Source of the DNA: Streptomyces sp. NBC_01571
Lineage (GTDB): Bacteria > Actinomycetota > Actinomycetes > Streptomycetales > Streptomycetaceae
Length of the DNA stretch: 64,000 nucleotides
NCBI RefSeq assembly: GCF_026339875.1
Contig: NZ_JAPEPZ010000001.1
Span: 2,232,001-2,296,000 of the forward strand
Direction of reading: 5' to 3'
In this document: positions 61,291-64,000 of the stretch, piece after piece
Numbering within the stretch: the stretch's first letter is position 1
Layout: each line of letters starts with the position of its first letter
Program-made: the position numbers and the translations under genes
Notes under the pieces: generated by a model
Databases searched by the model: none
What the model saw: the letters and a program-made list of their open reading frames with translations, nothing else
What the model was told of the DNA's origin: nothing

Positions 61291-61562
61291 CACGTCCGGC
61301 AGCTCGCGTCCGGCGGCCCCGGTCCGGCAGCTCATGTCCGGCGTCACCGCTCGTGGCGCCAACCACGGGACGCCGAGGGCTGTCCCATGAAGGGGCCGTT
61401 CCGTGATTCCCGCTGGATCAACGCGTGACGTCGGATGCGGGTGGCCCGCGCGGCGGAGGGACGGCCGTCCTCGTCCGGGCGTGATCGGGCGTGTTAGGGC
61501 GTGTTCGGGCGATCCGACGGCGCGGCGGGCTGCCGCAGCCGTCGTCGCGCGCCCGGCGCGGA

Positions 61563-62126
61563 TCAGGGTCGCCGGCGCGGTGGCCCCAGCGTCTCCCCGC
61601 CCGGCCCGCCGAACCGGCCGGGGCCCTCCCCCGGCGTCCCCTCCGGCGGTTCTTCCCCGTCGAGCCTCAGCTCCAGCCGGCCGATCGCCGCGCGCACCCC
61701 GTCTCCGTAGCGGTCGTCACCGAGGAAACCGACCGCGCCGCGGGCCCGGCGCAGGTGGCTGCGGGCCGCGTCGGAGCGGCCGAGTTTCACGTAGTCGGCC
61801 GCCAGGTTCAGGTGCAGCGACGGGTAGAACGCGCGTACCGCGGGCGACCGGTGATGCTCCGCGACCCTGTCGTCCCCGAGTTCGTCGGCCGCCGACAGTG
61901 CGCGCAGGTCCCACGCCAGCTCGTCCGAGGGGTCGTCCTGGGTGTCCGCCAGGTAGTGCGCCAGGGTGCAGCGGTGCAGCGGGTCGCCGTCCTCACCGAT
62001 CTCCGACCACAGGTCCAGAAAACGGCCCCGGGCCTCCTCGCGGTCGCCTCCGTGGTGCAGCATGACGGCCTGGCCGATCCGGGTCATCATGGCGTCCGGC
62101 GCCGTCTGCTCCTGCTGCTCCGCCAC
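61563..62126 (-). CDS. TPR-like protein of unknown function
   Basis: A 187-aa protein with helical repeats (MLHHGGDREEARGRFLDLWS, YPSLHLNLAADYVKLGRSDA, ARSHLRRARGAVGFL) typical of tetratricopeptide folds, and a Gly/Pro-rich tail. GTG 62126. Common as a conserved hypothetical in Streptomyces. Confidence 0.7.
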   Translation of the reverse strand: MAEQQEQTAPDAMMTRIGQAVMLHHGGDREEARGRFLDLWSEIGEDGDPLHRCTLAHYLADTQDDPSDELAWDLRALSAADELGDDRVAEHHRSPAVRAFYPSLHLNLAADYVKLGRSDAARSHLRRARGAVGFLGDDRYGDGVRAAIGRLELRLDGEEPPEGTPGEGPGRFGGPGGETLGPPRRRP

Positions 62127-62271
62127 CGTGTCCTCCAGGCTCGTTCACTGTCTCTTCCGACGCTAACGGCAGCCACTGCCAAACCGGCTCAGGCGCCCCC
62201 GTACGCCGCCGGACCGGGCCGGGGAGGGCCGGACCGGCCCCCCGCCCGGCCCAGCCGTCCCGCACCCCGGG

Positions 62272-62955
62272 TCAGCCGAGGTCCGGGATCCGCCAGTCGA
62301 TCGGCTCGTGGCCCTGCTGGGCCACGGCCTCGTTGATCTGTGTGAACGGCCGGGAGCCGAAGAACTTCTTGGCGGAGAGCGGCGAGGGGTGCGCGCCCTT
62401 CACCACGATGTGCCGGTCCTCGTCGATGAGGGGGAGCTTCTTCTGGGCGTAGTTCCCCCACAGCACGAAGACCGCCGGGTCGGGCCGGTCGGCCACAGCG
62501 CGGATCACCGCGTCCGTGAACCTCTCCCAGCCCTTGCCCTTGTGGGAGTTGGCCTCACCGGAGCGCACGGTCAGCACCGCGTTGAGCAGCAGGACGCCCT
62601 GCTCGGCCCACGGCATCAGATAGCCGTTGTCCGGGATCGGGGTGCCGAGCTCCTCCTTCATCTCCTTGTAGATGTTCCGCAGGGAGGGCGGGGTCCGCAC
62701 TCCGGGGCGCACCGAGAAGCACAGGCCGTGTCCCTGGCCCTCGCCGTGGTACGGGTCCTGGCCGAGGACCAGCACCTTCACCCGCTCGTACGGGGTCGCG
62801 TCGAGCGCGGCGAAGACCTCCTCGCGCGGAGGGTAGACGGGACCCCTGGCTCGCTCCTCCTCGACGAACTCGGTGAGTTCCTTGAAGTAGGGCTGCTGCA
62901 GTTCGTCGCCCAGGACGCCGCGCCAGGACTCGGGCAGCATGGCGGTGTCGGTCAC
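62272..62955 (-). CDS. ung: Uracil-DNA glycosylase
   Basis: A 227-aa family 1 UDG: water-activating GQDPYHGEGQ near residue 65 and HPSPLSAKKFFGSRPF near residue 190 are both present. It removes uracil from DNA in base-excision repair. GTG 62955 gives the usual TDTAMLPESW N-terminus; an ATG at 62940 is possible. Confidence 0.95.
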   Translation of the reverse strand: MTDTAMLPESWRGVLGDELQQPYFKELTEFVEEERARGPVYPPREEVFAALDATPYERVKVLVLGQDPYHGEGQGHGLCFSVRPGVRTPPSLRNIYKEMKEELGTPIPDNGYLMPWAEQGVLLLNAVLTVRSGEANSHKGKGWERFTDAVIRAVADRPDPAVFVLWGNYAQKKLPLIDEDRHIVVKGAHPSPLSAKKFFGSRPFTQINEAVAQQGHEPIDWRIPDLG

Positions 62956-63434
62956 GTCAACTTCCTCCGATGTACGGTCACTTCCAGGCCTCAGAACCTA
63001 CAGGCGACCACTGACACCGGAGCCCGCACCCCTTGCCACCAGCGGATCCTCCCCTGTCACCCGGCGGATCCCGCCTCCGCGACCGGCAGCTCCGGCCGCC
63101 GTCTCCGCCTCCGCGTCCACCCCGCTACCTGGTGGTCTCACGGTGCGGCTCGCACATCACCAGGGTCGTCGACGACGACCCGCCGGGCCTCCGGGGACCG
63201 CTTGACGACGGCTCCCCGGCGGCCCCCGAGATGCCCCGGGCGAGCAGGCGCCGCACCCTGGAACTGAGCCCTTACGGCGTCACCGAGCTTCTCCCCCGAC
63301 GTGGCGGGGCGGGGCTCCCTGCCTGCGACCTACCTACCGGCCGCGCCGCACGACCGGTCCGCCCGCGGACTGCCGCCGCCCGCGTCGCCCGCACCCTCCA
63401 CAGTCCGCCCGACCCCCAGGAGCGACGACGAGCC
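62956..63434. other. Intergenic between divergent genes
   Basis: 479 bp between ung and the 3-hydroxyacyl-CoA dehydrogenase gene; it must hold both promoters. No gene or clear operator recognised. Confidence 0.5.
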
Positions 63435-64000
63435 ATGAACGCACACGGACCCGTCCAACGCGTAGCGATCGTCGGCACCGGCACCATCGGTGCGAGCTGG
63501 GCGACGCACTATCTCGCCCGGGGCTTCGACGTCACCGCGACCGACCCCGCCCCCGCCGCGGAGGAGGCGCTCAGGGCGTACGTGGCCGAAGCCTGGGACG
63601 CGGCGGCCACGCTCGGTGCCGAGCCCGGGACCTCACCCGACCGTCTGCGGTTCACCTCCGACATGCGGGAGGCCGTCGCTGACGCCGATTTCGTCCAGGA
63701 GAACGCGCCGGAACGCCCGGAGCTGAAGGTCGGCCTGTTCGCCGACATCGACGACGCGACGCCGCCGGGCGCGATCATCGCGTCGAGCTCGTCGGGCATC
63801 ACGATGAGCGTCATCCAGGCCGAGTGCCGGAATCCGCAGCGCACCCTCATCGGGCATCCCTTCAACCCCCCGCACATCATCCCCCTCGTCGAAGTCGTCG
63901 GCGGAGCGAAGACCGCCCCGGAGACCGTCCGGGACGCCATGTCCTTCTACACCGCGATCGGCAAGAAGCCGATCCACCTCAAGAAGGAGCTCCCCGGTCA
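63435..64000 (+). CDS. 3-hydroxyacyl-CoA / L-carnitine-type dehydrogenase, partial
   Basis: From ATG 63435, the frame is open to the window end (188 codons). NAD motif VAIVGTGTIGASWATHYLAR, FVQENAPERPELKVGLFADI, IIASSSSGITMS and IGHPFNPPHIIPLVEVV belong to the 3-hydroxyacyl-CoA dehydrogenase family, in the group with L-carnitine dehydrogenase and lambda-crystallin. The C-terminal dimerisation domain is outside the window. Confidence 0.85.
   Translation, partial: MNAHGPVQRVAIVGTGTIGASWATHYLARGFDVTATDPAPAAEEALRAYVAEAWDAAATLGAEPGTSPDRLRFTSDMREAVADADFVQENAPERPELKVGLFADIDDATPPGAIIASSSSGITMSVIQAECRNPQRTLIGHPFNPPHIIPLVEVVGGAKTAPETVRDAMSFYTAIGKKPIHLKKELPG

Overview
The window is typical Streptomyces (or close relative) DNA: high GC, strong GC bias at third codon positions, GTG starts, overlapping stop/start codons, and actinomycete families such as an N-terminally extended GAPDH, Nur-type nickel regulation, DinB/DUF664 and DUF4157. 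It divides at about 43.1 kb. To the right of about 53 kb lies ordinary chromosome: SDR, gap, LLM oxidoreductase, SnoaL-like protein, lnt, Gfo/Idh, DinB, a lipoprotein, ung and a 3-hydroxyacyl-CoA dehydrogenase that runs off the edge. From 43.2 to 53 kb is a graveyard of small accessory genes, transposase remnants (IS5, IS630), a complete ISAs1-type element, several frameshifted genes and a DUF4157 (eCIS-core) protein. To the left of 43.1 kb is a mobile region ending in an excisionase-like gene and a tyrosine integrase that abuts the last 40 or so codons of uppP. This suggests that everything from the window start to about 43.1 kb is an integrative element inserted in uppP, with its other end outside the window.

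Region 1 (0-9.6 kb) is one tightly coupled operon of eight genes: a PCMT-like methyltransferase, a class I methyltransferase, NUDIX-phosphotransferase, GNAT-NUDIX, a VanX-type dipeptidase, methyltransferase-NUDIX-FxLD-type methyltransferase, a PIG-L deacetylase (frameshifted) and a tandem NUDIX protein. There are five NUDIX domains, three of them fused to other enzymes. It is probably a peptide or nucleotide-conjugate tailoring pathway of unknown product.

Region 2 (10.47-37.34 kb) is the most striking part. A helical-repeat (TPR-like) regulator gene is split: its 5' part stops at 10476 and its 3' part resumes at 37342. Both junctions carry the hexamer GCGCGT in the same reading frame, and deleting the 26,871 bp between them restores a continuous protein. 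The insert looks like a Tn554-like element. Three tandem tyrosine-recombinase-family genes lie at its right end and read inward, and a short imperfect inverted repeat lies next to each core. Its cargo is a coherent metal-starvation set: a NiCoT nickel/cobalt permease, a Fur/Nur-family regulator, an iron superoxide dismutase, a nikABCDE-type ABC transporter plus a GNAT, and cobalamin-independent methionine synthase under a cobalamin riboswitch. There is also a small Cys/His-containing protein with a GNAT and an NCS1 permease. Four near-identical 17-bp sites (TTGCAn-N5-TCGCAA) stand in front of the small-protein gene, the NiCoT gene, sodF and nikA, so the cargo reads as a portable Nur regulon that makes the host less dependent on nickel and cobalt. 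The recombinase end also holds a remnant of a second Tn554-like element, an IS3-type element inserted in a GNAT gene, and a second integrase/XRE/zinc-ribbon recombinase cassette.

Region 3 (37.8-43.1 kb) holds an RmlD-like reductase, a nitrilase-family amidohydrolase, the excisionase-like gene and the integrase. The result is at least three nested mobile layers: an IS inside a gene, inside (or beside) recombinase cassettes of a 27-kb element, inside an integrative element in uppP.
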